This document shows, piece by piece, positions 1 through 6,703 of a stretch of DNA of 6,929 nucleotides. The stretch lies in NCBI GenBank assembly GCA_904398675.1, contig CAJFPI010000110.1:1-6929 (forward strand). The letters run 5' to 3'. A program made the translations under genes and the position numbers. Numbering within the stretch: position 1 is the first letter of the stretch; every line of letters begins with the position of its first letter. This stretch comes from an uncultured Oscillospiraceae bacterium (lineage in GTDB: Bacteria > Bacillota > Clostridia > Oscillospirales > Oscillospiraceae). The notes beneath the pieces were generated by a model. The model was not told the DNA's origin. It saw nothing but the letters and a program-made list of their open reading frames with translations, and ran no database searches.

Positions 1-2259
1 CGATGCGCCGTTGTCCTTGCGGGCGTTGTGGGCGTCCCGGATGGAGCCGATCAGGCCAATCGCGCTGGAGATGGTCGAGAGGATCAGCCCAACCATTCCC
101 GACCCCGCCATGAAGGAGACGCTGGAGGCGAGGCTGGTCATATCTCCGATGGTACTCAGCACATTGAACCCCGTGTCCCATCTGGCGCCGGAGACGGCGT
201 CCTTGGTGGAGGCACGGCTGGTTTCCATGGCCAGCAGCGTCGTCAGCAGGGTCTTCTGCTTGGGCGAGAGTTCGCTGGCGGTGCCGTTCTGCCCGCCTCC
301 GGCCTGTTGACCGCCGCTCTGCTGGGAAGTGGGATTGCCGCCCTGCTGGGAGGCGGGGGTGCCACCCGCTGCCAGTGGTTGGAGGGACTGGGAAATCATA
401 TCCTTCAGAGGTGGCGTTGCCTTGTTGAATTGCTTTCCCTCCATGCGGTCGCAGATCCGGGTCAGAAGGGACTTCCTCTCATCCGGGAGGGCAGGGGACC
501 CGTCCAGCGTCTTACGCAGCTGCTTGCCGATGGCCGTCATGCTCTGCTTGGTGGCGGTATCCTGCTTTTTCAGCTGGTCGGCCTGTCTGCTGCTGGCCGC
601 CAGGCCCAGGACGTCCCCTCCTACTGCCACGGTATCAGAGCTGACGCTGAGGATGTTCCCCTGCCTCTCTTCCATTGTGGTCCTGTTTTCGTCGCCCTTT
701 CCAGTGGTAGTACCATAGATGGAGTTGGCAGCACCCAGGATACTGCTGGATGTGCCCATCCAGCTGCCGGCCGCCGCTGTCCGGGCGGTGTGGTCCACGG
801 CGCTGAGCTCCTTCGCCCCCGTTCCTCTTGCCTGCATGGCCTGGATTTTGGCGGCGCGGGCCTTCTCCTGGTCGTGGAGCTGCCAGGTCTCCACGAAGCT
901 GGCGCCGATGTCATTCGCCGCTGACAGCGTGTCGACCACGGCGCCCATGTGGGAGGCGGCAGTCCCCGCCCGCTCCGAGTCATCGCTGACGTTGCCCTCG
1001 CCTTTGATCTCCTCGTCAAAGCCGGCCCCAAGATCCACGGCAGACACGGCGGTCCCCATGATCCCCAGACCGGCCCCCGCGGAGCTGCAGAACCGGCCCG
1101 CCTTGTCGGCCCTTCCTGTGCCCACATCTTCCCGCAGATGATTTGCGTTTTCACTGGAATAGGCGGCCTCCTCTTTGGCGGAGATGTCACCGCCGCCGCT
1201 TGCCTTTTGGACCTCTGCCACGGCCTGGAAGAACTGGCCGCAGGCGGGGTCATCCAGCATGTACTCCACCCCTTTGGAGAACGGGGCCCCCTGGGCTCCG
1301 CCCGCCGTGTTTCGGAGTTCATCCAGCCCGTGCTGGACGGCGGTCTTGGCGGAGCCGTCAATCTTTGTCTTTGCCGCCTTCAGCTGGTCCAGAAGCGCCT
1401 GGGCCTGGGTGTAGCACTGGGCGGATTTCGCCCGGTCCGCGTTTCCGCCCCCGTCGGTGGAGGCGGTCACGTAATCCCCCATCATTTTCTGGAGCTTTGC
1501 GATCCAGATGTCCATGTCCCGCCCGGACTGCTGCAGCGCCTCCATGCGCCCGTTCAGCGTGCCCAGGTTTGCTGTGCCCGCCAGGATCTCGGCGGTCACG
1601 CTCTCCTTTGTGCCGCACTGGACAATCACCTGGTCGACCTTGGTCAGATCTTCCTTCGCCGCCGTGGTTGAGCTCTCCAGGGCCATGGACGCGATGGTCG
1701 CCTTATCCAGTCCGGATTTGGGGGCGGATGCCTGCAGTGTGGACGTCGACGTCAGGGAGTCATCCCTCACCCGGTGGATGCCGGTGTCCCCGGCGGCCAC
1801 GTGGGCCAGCTCGTGGGCGATGAGGTGCTGCCCCTCCCGGGTGTCGGGGCTGTACTCGCCGCCCCTAAAGTAGATGTCCTGCCCCCGGGTGAAGGCCCGG
1901 GCGGAGATCTGGCGGCTGGCCCGGGCGGCGCCGGCGCCTGTGTGGACCCGGACGCCGGAGAAGTCGGCGCCGAAGGACTGCTCCATCGTGCTCTGCAGCC
2001 CCATGGGCAGGGGGCTGCCAGCCCCGGCCAGGTCCAAGGTGGGGATGTCCACATCCCCGCCGGCATCGCTTACCCCCGCCGCCTCAGAGCGGAAAATTCC
2101 CCCGCCCATGACGCTGTCGGCCATGCGCTCGGCCTCGATCTCCGCCGGATCATTGGTAGCGGAGACGCGGTAGCGGCTGGTGCCGCCTGCTGTCCGGTCC
2201 GGCGTGCGGAACAGCCCCTGGTCTCTCCCGGTGTTCTCATATCTCTCCTGTTCAAACAC
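1..2259 (-). CDS. DUF4157 (eCIS core domain) putative effector, C-terminus beyond window
   Basis: The frame is open from a GTG at 2259-2257 to the left edge: 753 codons without a stop, so the C-terminus is missing. The start is set by AGGAGG at 2273-2268, eight bases upstream. Near residues 36-51 is the family signature NDPAEIEAERMADSVM. Residues 92-153 form the DUF4157 core: EQSFGADFSGVRVHTG, then ISARAFTRGQDIYF, then HELAH at 149-153, a HExxH zinc-metallopeptidase motif. After about residue 170 the protein is Ala/Gly/Ser-rich and probably helical, with repeated Met-Gly segments at 400, 437 and 500. A Gly/Gln/Ser linker spans about 628-662, and a strongly hydrophobic Gly-rich stretch spans about 710-740. 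DUF4157 marks many eCIS cargo proteins, where it may act in loading or processing; being last in an operon with the ATPase and tip genes fits a cargo role. Toxic activity is not identifiable from the visible part. Family assignment is firm; effector function is inferred. Confidence 0.93.
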   Translation of the reverse strand, partial: MFEQERYENTGRDQGLFRTPDRTAGGTSRYRVSATNDPAEIEAERMADSVMGGGIFRSEAAGVSDAGGDVDIPTLDLAGAGSPLPMGLQSTMEQSFGADFSGVRVHTGAGAARASRQISARAFTRGQDIYFRGGEYSPDTREGQHLIAHELAHVAAGDTGIHRVRDDSLTSTSTLQASAPKSGLDKATIASMALESSTTAAKEDLTKVDQVIVQCGTKESVTAEILAGTANLGTLNGRMEALQQSGRDMDIWIAKLQKMMGDYVTASTDGGGNADRAKSAQCYTQAQALLDQLKAAKTKIDGSAKTAVQHGLDELRNTAGGAQGAPFSKGVEYMLDDPACGQFFQAVAEVQKASGGGDISAKEEAAYSSENANHLREDVGTGRADKAGRFCSSAGAGLGIMGTAVSAVDLGAGFDEEIKGEGNVSDDSERAGTAASHMGAVVDTLSAANDIGASFVETWQLHDQEKARAAKIQAMQARGTGAKELSAVDHTARTAAAGSWMGTSSSILGAANSIYGTTTGKGDENRTTMEERQGNILSVSSDTVAVGGDVLGLAASSRQADQLKKQDTATKQSMTAIGKQLRKTLDGSPALPDERKSLLTRICDRMEGKQFNKATPPLKDMISQSLQPLAAGGTPASQQGGNPTSQQSGGQQAGGGQNGTASELSPKQKTLLTTLLAMETSRASTKDAVSGARWDTGFNVLSTIGDMTSLASSVSFMAGSGMVGLILSTISSAIGLIGSIRDAHNARKDNGAS
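709..1062 (-). repeat. Degenerate Met-Gly helical repeats inside the DUF4157 protein
   Basis: Three related segments occur in the translated effector: IMGTAVSAVDLGAGF from residue 400 (1062-1018), HMGAVVDTLSAANDIGAS from residue 437 (951-898) and WMGTSSSILGAANSIYGT from residue 500 (762-709). Copies two and three share the pattern x-M-G-x3-[D/S]-x-L-x-A-A-N-[D/S]-I. A weaker related segment may lie near residues 540-556. The similarity is at protein level only and by eye. It suggests an amphipathic helical repeat region between the DUF4157 core and the C-terminal part. Confidence 0.45.
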
Positions 2260-2267
2260 GCTGCTCG

Positions 2268-2277
2268 CCTCCTCTCA
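2268..2277 (-). promoter_or_regulatory. Shine-Dalgarno site that fixes the GTG start of the DUF4157 gene
   Basis: Read on the minus strand, the upstream gene's TGA (2277-2275) is followed immediately by GAGGAGG, with AGGAGG at 2273-2268. Eight bases then separate it from GTG at 2259. No ATG in the same frame offers comparable spacing before the NDPAEIEAER family signature. The stop abutting the ribosome binding site suggests translational coupling with the gene at 2275-2778. Confidence 0.8.
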
Positions 2278-2778
2278 CCTGATTTCCATTGCCAGGGCCT
2301 CCTCTGCCGTCATACCGTCCTGGCAGACGGCCCGGCCCCGCGCAGCCAGCACCTCCGCCTGCTGGCAGAAGGCAAATACCGCCGCCTGCATGTGGGACTC
2401 CTCTATGGCGATGGCAGGCTCCAGCACCGCCACATATTTCATCCACAGGCTGTCCTCGGCCACCACCAGCGTGCCCATCAGGAACTGCCGGTTGCCGGCG
2501 CGGGCAAATCGCTCCAGCTCCTCCCGCCGTTCCGGGCAGGGGGCAGTCAGCCGGAGATAGAACTGGACAAAGGTAGTGGACACATCGTCCCGGTGGGTGG
2601 GCACCACGCTGCAGGTGATCTCCCACCCAGACTCCTTGCCCGCCGGGCGGATGCTCCCCGTGGGGATGCCCTCCGTCTGGTCCGGCTCCAGTTTTTCCAC
2701 CGTCATGCCAATGGGCCGCAGGGCCCCGTCGATCTCCTCCAGTACGCCCATGCCGTAATCCAAAGACGCCTGATCCAT
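2275..2778 (-). CDS. Small acidic YbjN / type-III-chaperone-like protein
   Basis: A 167-residue protein starting at ATG 2778-2776, with AAGGAG at 2793-2788 nine bases upstream; an in-frame Met further upstream (2904) would run into the ATPase gene and is rejected. By eye the order of elements is an N-terminal helix (about 4-22), strands near 52-60 and 67-78, a helix about 83-103, strands near 104-108 and 111-120, and a C-terminal helix about 124-148. This resembles YbjN-family and CesT-type secretion chaperones, which share a fold class. It has 27 Asp/Glu against 15 Lys/Arg, so it is acidic, as such chaperones usually are. No catalytic motif, signal peptide or membrane segment is seen. It lies between the ATPase (55 bases) and the DUF4157 gene (15 bases), so an adaptor or chaperone for that cargo is a reasonable guess. 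The gene is near certain; the family call is tentative. Confidence 0.85.
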   Translation of the reverse strand: MDQASLDYGMGVLEEIDGALRPIGMTVEKLEPDQTEGIPTGSIRPAGKESGWEITCSVVPTHRDDVSTTFVQFYLRLTAPCPERREELERFARAGNRQFLMGTLVVAEDSLWMKYVAVLEPAIAIEESHMQAAVFAFCQQAEVLAARGRAVCQDGMTAEEALAMEIR

Positions 2779-2833
2779 AATGTACCGCTCCTTTCGCCCG
2801 TTCTTTCCCTGCCTGCTGTGGAAAAGGGAACCC
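2779..2833 (-). other. Largest intergenic gap in the block (55 bases)
   Basis: This gap between the ATPase stop and the next start holds the AAGGAG ribosome binding site (2793-2788). I see no convincing hairpin terminator with a T-run and no clear -35/-10 pair, so transcription probably continues through it. Confidence 0.5.
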
Positions 2834-4921
2834 TTACGGCAGGAGGTAGCCGTATTCGCCGTAGTCCTCCCGCAGCATGATCTTCCCCTGTTTTGCCATT
2901 TCATACTTCACAGCCCGGATGATGTGTTCCATGCCCACGGCCTGATTGCCGCGGGCGGCCATGAAGGAGGCCACCAGGGCGATGTTTTTGATGCTGCCGC
3001 CGGTGATCTCAAACTGATCTGCCAGATAGTCAAAGTCCACGTCCTCCAGCGGGGTCCGGCTGGGGAAGATCCCCCTCCAGATCTCCCTGCGGGCCTTCCG
3101 GTCCGGGAAGGAGAAGTGGATCACATAGCTGATGCGCCGGAAAAAGGCGCTGTCGATGTTCTCCTTATAGTTGGTTGTCATAACGGTGATGCCGTCGTAT
3201 TCCTCCATCTTCTGGAGGAGGTAGGCCGTCTCCAGGTTGGCGTTTTTGTCGTGGGAGTCCTTCACCTCCGTGCGCTTGCCCAGGATGGCGTCGGTCTCGT
3301 CGAAAAACAGGATCACGTTGGACTTTTTCGCCTCGTTGAACACCTGGTTGAGATTTTTCTCTGTCTCTCCGATGTACTTGGATACCACCTGGGACAGGTC
3401 CACCTTGTACATCTCGATGCCCAGCTCATTGGCCACCACCTGGGCGGCCATGGTCTTGCCGGTGCCCGGGGGGCCGGCAAAGAGCATGCTCACCCCCTTG
3501 CCGTAGGACAGGCGCTCGTCAAAGCCCCAGCGGTCATAGACCACATGCTGGTAGCGCACCTGGTCGCAGGCCATGCGGAGCATCTCCTTCTCCGTCTCTC
3601 CCAGCACCAGCTGGTCCCAGGTGTGGCGGGCGTAGATCAGCGTGGCGTGCTCGGCGAGCTTGTGGGAGATCTGGCGGTAGGCCGCCGCCGTCACCCCCCG
3701 CCGGTCCAGGGGGCCGGAGAGCAGGGCCATCCCCGCCGCCGTCCGGCCTGTTCCGGCGATCTGTGCGGGGGTGAAGGTGAATTTGTTGGCCATCTCCGCC
3801 GGCGCCACCGGCTCTCTGAGGGGCAGCTCCGCCAGAGCCTCCTGCCACAGGGCAATGCTCTCGCTCTTTCCGGGGGGCAGCACATCCTCCTCCACCCACC
3901 GGCGCCCCTCCGCCAGTTCCGCCGTGGCCGTCTCCGGCCCGGTGAGGACAAACACCACGCCGGAGTAGCGCCCCGCCAGCTCCAGAACCTGCCGGGCAGT
4001 CTCCGGCTCCTCCAGCAGCGCGTCAAGCTGGCCAAGGGCCAGCATGCCCTGGACCAGGATGGTCTCCCGGCCGGCGGTGCGCAGGGCGGAGAAAAACTCC
4101 TCCCGCCGGAGGGACGCGGCCGTGCCGCAGTCGAAAAACACCGCCGGCACATCCAGCAGCTGGGCCGTCCGCCTCACCCGGGTGGACCGGCCGGAGCCCC
4201 TGGCTCCCCGGAGACAGACAAAAAGCGTCTCCCGCTCCGCGCCGTCGGATGCAATGGCCCCGGCCAGCGCCTCCGCCTCCCGCTCCTGCAGGAGAAGGGG
4301 GGCGCCCTCCCCGGGGATATAGGTTTTCATCGCCGCCGTCTCCCCGGCGGCGGCCCCGTTTTGCAGCAAAAAGTCCCGCACCCGCCTGTCCAGGCTGCCG
4401 TCCCGCTGGAGGAAGGCAAAGCTCGCCTTCTCCTCCAGGGCGTGGCGCTGGGCGTGATATTGGGGGATCTCCTCCGCCTTGTCTGTAAAGTGGAAGAGCT
4501 TGATGGCCATGTCAAAGCTGGGGCGGTGAAGGCTGGGGCTGCCCTGGAGCCGCCCCAGGAGGGGGCCGAACCGCTGGTCATACTCCGGCAGCAGCCACAG
4601 CACCAGGGCGAACAGCTCCAGATTGGTCAGTTTCAGCACCTCCCGCACATACTGGGCCGCCAGGAAGTCCCCCGCCTTCACAGAGGTTTCGGCCCTGGCG
4701 TCGATGTGGAAGAGGGCCTTGTCAAAATCCAGCAGCACCTCCCGGCGCACCGCCTCCGGGTCAGGCCGCGCCGTCCCGTTGGGATCCGGGAGAAAACAGG
4801 GGAGGTAGGCGGACAGCAGCAGTTCGCACCAGCGGACCAGGTCCGTCAGGTGCTCCTCCGGCGCGGCATAGGCCGCAGTGAACTGCCTGGCGTCAAAAAA
4901 GCGGCTGAAGTAGGAGGCCAT
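2834..4921 (-). CDS. AAA+ ATPase of eCIS (Pvc15-like), 695 aa
   Basis: The start is ATG at 4921-4919, preceded by a weaker GAGGGGG site at 4936-4930. The first 200 residues are helical and unrecognised. Residues 239-247 read GARGSGRST, a P-loop with Arg where Lys is expected, and no clear Walker B follows, so the first nucleotide domain looks inactive. The second AAA+ module is complete: Walker A GPPGTGKT at 483-490, the pore-loop-like region KYIGETEKNL at 515-524, Walker B ILFFDETDA with D541/E542, sensor 1 TTN at 582-584, the arginine pair R595/R596, and GGSIKN at 641-646 in the sensor-2 position. The closest known role is Pvc15 in Photorhabdus virulence cassettes, a cytoplasmic ATPase linked to effector loading or particle maturation. 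Its place between the PAAR-like tip gene and the putative chaperone/effector pair agrees with that. Membership of AAA+ is certain; the specific role rests on context. Confidence 0.95.
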   Translation of the reverse strand: MASYFSRFFDARQFTAAYAAPEEHLTDLVRWCELLLSAYLPCFLPDPNGTARPDPEAVRREVLLDFDKALFHIDARAETSVKAGDFLAAQYVREVLKLTNLELFALVLWLLPEYDQRFGPLLGRLQGSPSLHRPSFDMAIKLFHFTDKAEEIPQYHAQRHALEEKASFAFLQRDGSLDRRVRDFLLQNGAAAGETAAMKTYIPGEGAPLLLQEREAEALAGAIASDGAERETLFVCLRGARGSGRSTRVRRTAQLLDVPAVFFDCGTAASLRREEFFSALRTAGRETILVQGMLALGQLDALLEEPETARQVLELAGRYSGVVFVLTGPETATAELAEGRRWVEEDVLPPGKSESIALWQEALAELPLREPVAPAEMANKFTFTPAQIAGTGRTAAGMALLSGPLDRRGVTAAAYRQISHKLAEHATLIYARHTWDQLVLGETEKEMLRMACDQVRYQHVVYDRWGFDERLSYGKGVSMLFAGPPGTGKTMAAQVVANELGIEMYKVDLSQVVSKYIGETEKNLNQVFNEAKKSNVILFFDETDAILGKRTEVKDSHDKNANLETAYLLQKMEEYDGITVMTTNYKENIDSAFFRRISYVIHFSFPDRKARREIWRGIFPSRTPLEDVDFDYLADQFEITGGSIKNIALVASFMAARGNQAVGMEHIIRAVKYEMAKQGKIMLREDYGEYGYLLP

Positions 4922-4950
4922 CTGCCTTTCCCCCTCTCAAAAGCGGTGTA

Positions 4951-5340
4951 TCACGGGATCTGATGTTTCATCTGGCCGGGGCTGTTGATGCTGATCACCC
5001 CGCCGTAGGCGCAGGTCAGCTTGGAGCTGTCGTTCAGCGCCGGCTTGTTGGCGATGAGCACCGTGGGACACCCCGGCGCCCAGGGGGCCGGGATCACCGG
5101 CACGCAGGGCATGGGGGTCAGCACACCCAGCGCCGCCGCAGTGGCGGAGGCCACAGTGGGGTTTGCCAGGGAGGAGCACATGCCGAAGGGCATGATATTT
5201 TTCATTGGAACGTTGTCCATGATGGTGGCCGCCGGCATGCTGGAGGTCAAGACCTTGTTCTCCGGCGTCACCACCAGGCTGGAGGGCGCCATGCCGAAGG
5301 TACACTGGCACATGGCCCCCATACAGACTTGATTGCCCAT
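4951..5340 (-). CDS. DUF4280 PAAR-like spike-tip protein
   Basis: A 129-residue protein starting at ATG 5340-5338 with AAGGAGG six bases upstream. It shows the DUF4280 pattern: a start of the type QVCMGAMCQCTFGMAPSSL, then a FG-C element (PFGMC, 51-55), ANPTVASATAAALGVLTPMPC (59-79, shown by its NP and PC ends), a PW-PG turn (86-90) and a C-YGG element near the end (110-114). DUF4280 proteins are PAAR-like and are thought to form the sharp tip on the spike trimer in type VI and extracellular contractile systems. Seven cysteines (6, 11, 13, 55, 79, 91, 110) could bind metal, as in PAAR tips, or form disulfides. No signal peptide is seen, consistent with export as part of the particle. The gene follows its upstream neighbour by 11 bases and precedes the ATPase by 29. 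Confidence 0.9.
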   Translation of the reverse strand: MGNQVCMGAMCQCTFGMAPSSLVVTPENKVLTSSMPAATIMDNVPMKNIMPFGMCSSLANPTVASATAAALGVLTPMPCVPVIPAPWAPGCPTVLIANKPALNDSSKLTCAYGGVISINSPGQMKHQIP

Positions 5341-5346
5341 TTTCCG

Positions 5347-5354
5347 CCTCCTTA
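5347..5354 (-). promoter_or_regulatory. Shine-Dalgarno of the PAAR-like gene overlapping the upstream stop
   Basis: On the minus strand, the stop TAA of the upstream gene (5354-5352) shares two bases with AAGGAGG (5353-5347), which sits six bases from the ATG at 5340. Termination of the upstream gene places ribosomes directly at this site, so coupled translation and matched stoichiometry are likely. Confidence 0.75.
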
Positions 5355-6101
5355 CGGTTCAAATTCCACCACGGCCCGCAGGCTGGGGGAGGGCGGCGCT
5401 GTCAAAAGCCGCTGCTCCTGCCCCTCCAGGGTGAAGGAGAGCTCCACCTCCTCCCGCTGCAGGAACAGGCCGATGGCCGGGAGGACGGCCGCGCCGTCCC
5501 AATCGGTCTCCAGGTCCCACACCGGGCGGAGAAGACCACCCTTCTTGAGAGGGGTTTCCAGGGGCGACTGGAGCAGAAACTGCCCGGTGCCCTGGTCATA
5601 ATCGGTAATGAACAGATCCGACGCCGGGTTCTCCCGGGCACAGTAGTGCTGATAGAGCAGGCCCTGGGCGTATCCGCCTGCGAGCGCCAGGGCGCGCCCG
5701 CCCTTCTCTCCCGGCTCCACCAGCCGCAGCGCTCCAACCGCCGTCATCAGCGTGGCGCGGATTTTCTTCTCCGCCAGGGGCCGCTCCCCCCGGAGAAACC
5801 GCAGACGGAAACAGCTGATCCGCTCCAGCGCCGGCGTGCCCGGGGCGTAGGGCATCAGCACCACCTCCGGGAAATGGGGCGGTACCGCCGGGAGGCTGCG
5901 GCGGACGGTCCGATAGCCCGGGGCGGAGATCTCGTAGGCGTGGGGCACGGGCGGGAGATCGGAGAACACATAGGTCCCGTCCCCCTTGGCCACATAGGGC
6001 GTCCGCCGCCCGTCCACCAGGATCGCTGCCCCCAGCACCGGTCCCTTGCTGTAGCTGTCCAGCAGCCGGAAGGCCGCCGAGATTCTGCGGATGGTCCTCA
6101 T
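5352..6101 (-). CDS. Protein with N-terminal carboxypeptidase-regulatory-like beta domain
   Basis: A 249-residue protein whose ATG (6101-6099) overlaps the upstream TGA as ATGA; AAGGAG at 6115-6110 lies eight bases upstream. Residues about 10-85 read like a carboxypeptidase regulatory-like or transthyretin-type beta sandwich: a strand with PVLGAAILVDG, then KGDGTYVFSDLPP, then YEISAPGYRTVRRSL, the usual 'added parameter, downstream loop, smooth motion of the Gly-Tyr' pattern of such domains. Residues about 90-249 are beta-rich but not recognised; a DLFITDYDQGTGQFLL segment (162-177) stands out. There is no signal peptide or membrane segment, so it is probably a cytoplasmically assembled particle component or assembly factor, not a wall protein. 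Its slot between the terminator and tip genes suggests an accessory structural or decoration role. Function is unknown. Confidence 0.85.
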   Translation of the reverse strand: MRTIRRISAAFRLLDSYSKGPVLGAAILVDGRRTPYVAKGDGTYVFSDLPPVPHAYEISAPGYRTVRRSLPAVPPHFPEVVLMPYAPGTPALERISCFRLRFLRGERPLAEKKIRATLMTAVGALRLVEPGEKGGRALALAGGYAQGLLYQHYCARENPASDLFITDYDQGTGQFLLQSPLETPLKKGGLLRPVWDLETDWDGAAVLPAIGLFLQREEVELSFTLEGQEQRLLTAPPSPSLRAVVEFEP

Positions 6102-6685
6102 CGCTCCCTCTCCTTCTGCTCCAGGCCCAGCTGGATCTCCTTGACCCGGGCGGCGGGCTCGGTGACCACGGAGGACTCCAGCAGCACCGGGCCGATTTTA
6201 TAGAATACGCTGAGCTTGTAGGACTCGGAGAACATGGTCCAGATCTTGGTCTTCTCCTCCAGCTCCATGGGCACGTTGCTCACCCGGATCACCTCGCCGG
6301 CGGATCGGAGGGCCGGCGGCATGTACTTCTCCGGCAGGCGTTTGTTGTCCTCCAGCACCTGGATCACCCGGCCCATAATCATCTGCTCGTCCAGGGTCCG
6401 GGTCTCCTTCTCCGCCTTGCTGGACACGGAGATCATCAGCGAGAGGTACAGCGACACCGGGGGGTTGCGCTGGGAGCCGTCGGGCTGGAGGACGGGGCCG
6501 CTGGGCCGCATCTCCCCCGCCTCGGCAATATCATAGATATGGACGCCCACCACAAAATTTCCCCTGTCGTGGGGGTCGCAGGCCCCGATCTGCTCGCTCT
6601 GGGCCACCGGTTCGGGGACCAGCTCCGCCCGGAGCAGGTCCACAATGGTCCGGCTCACGTCGGAGATCACGGAATATTTGGCCAT
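6098..6685 (-). CDS. DUF4255 / Pvc16-N family tail terminator (cap) protein
   Basis: A 195-residue protein starting at ATG 6685-6683, with AAGGAGG five bases upstream. It begins with ISDVSRTIVDLLRAEL and has the conserved NPPVSLYLSLMISV strand (74-87), the pattern in which DUF4255 proteins carry a Pro-rich entry into an LxLYxL-like strand. It continues with the LDEQMIMGRVIQVLEDN helix (98-114) and a late LSVFYKIGPVLLESS strand (158-172). In Afp/PVC particles the Afp16/Pvc16 protein ends the inner tube and sheath and controls length; this is the usual role of the family. The length fits a single-domain version. It overlaps the next gene by four bases, so the two are probably co-translated. The family call is strong; the cap role follows from homology. 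Confidence 0.9.
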   Translation of the reverse strand: MAKYSVISDVSRTIVDLLRAELVPEPVAQSEQIGACDPHDRGNFVVGVHIYDIAEAGEMRPSGPVLQPDGSQRNPPVSLYLSLMISVSSKAEKETRTLDEQMIMGRVIQVLEDNKRLPEKYMPPALRSAGEVIRVSNVPMELEEKTKIWTMFSESYKLSVFYKIGPVLLESSVVTEPAARVKEIQLGLEQKERER

Positions 6686-6690
6686 TGGTA

Positions 6691-6697
6691 CCTCCTT
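6691..6697 (-). promoter_or_regulatory. Shine-Dalgarno of the DUF4255 gene
   Basis: AAGGAGG lies five bases upstream of the ATG at 6685, within the 18-base gap after the preceding gene's TGA (6706-6704). No promoter fits in this gap, so the DUF4255 gene is probably transcribed from beyond the right edge of the window. Confidence 0.75.
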
Positions 6698-6703
6698 CTC
6701 CCC

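Noticed and set aside
28..924. Plus-strand open frame of 298 codons
   Set aside because: It lies wholly opposite the DUF4157 reading frame, and its product is Gly/Leu/Arg-rich without recognisable structure.
2824..2835. AAGGG/CCCTT inverted repeat at the end of the ATPase gene
   Set aside because: The loop is only two bases, the stem is five pairs and no T-run follows, so it is not a credible terminator.
1774..2880. Plus-strand open frame of 368 codons
   Set aside because: It spans two minus-strand genes that have clear family signatures and ribosome binding sites, and its product shows no domain pattern.
2779..2904. Upstream in-frame extension of the YbjN/CesT-like gene to a Met at 2904
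   Set aside because: The extension overlaps the ATPase C-terminus, is Arg/Cys-rich, and ignores a good AAGGAG site nine bases before the ATG at 2778.
2780..4963. Plus-strand open frame of 727 codons opposite the ATPase gene
   Set aside because: Its product is a low-complexity His/Gly/Leu/Arg-rich sequence with no family pattern. The opposite strand encodes a textbook AAA+ protein, so this is a GC-rich antisense shadow.
4937..5362. Minus-strand open frame overlapping the PAAR-like gene in another frame
   Set aside because: The DUF4280 frame has the family motifs and a well-spaced AAGGAGG; this frame has His/Gly-rich shadow composition.
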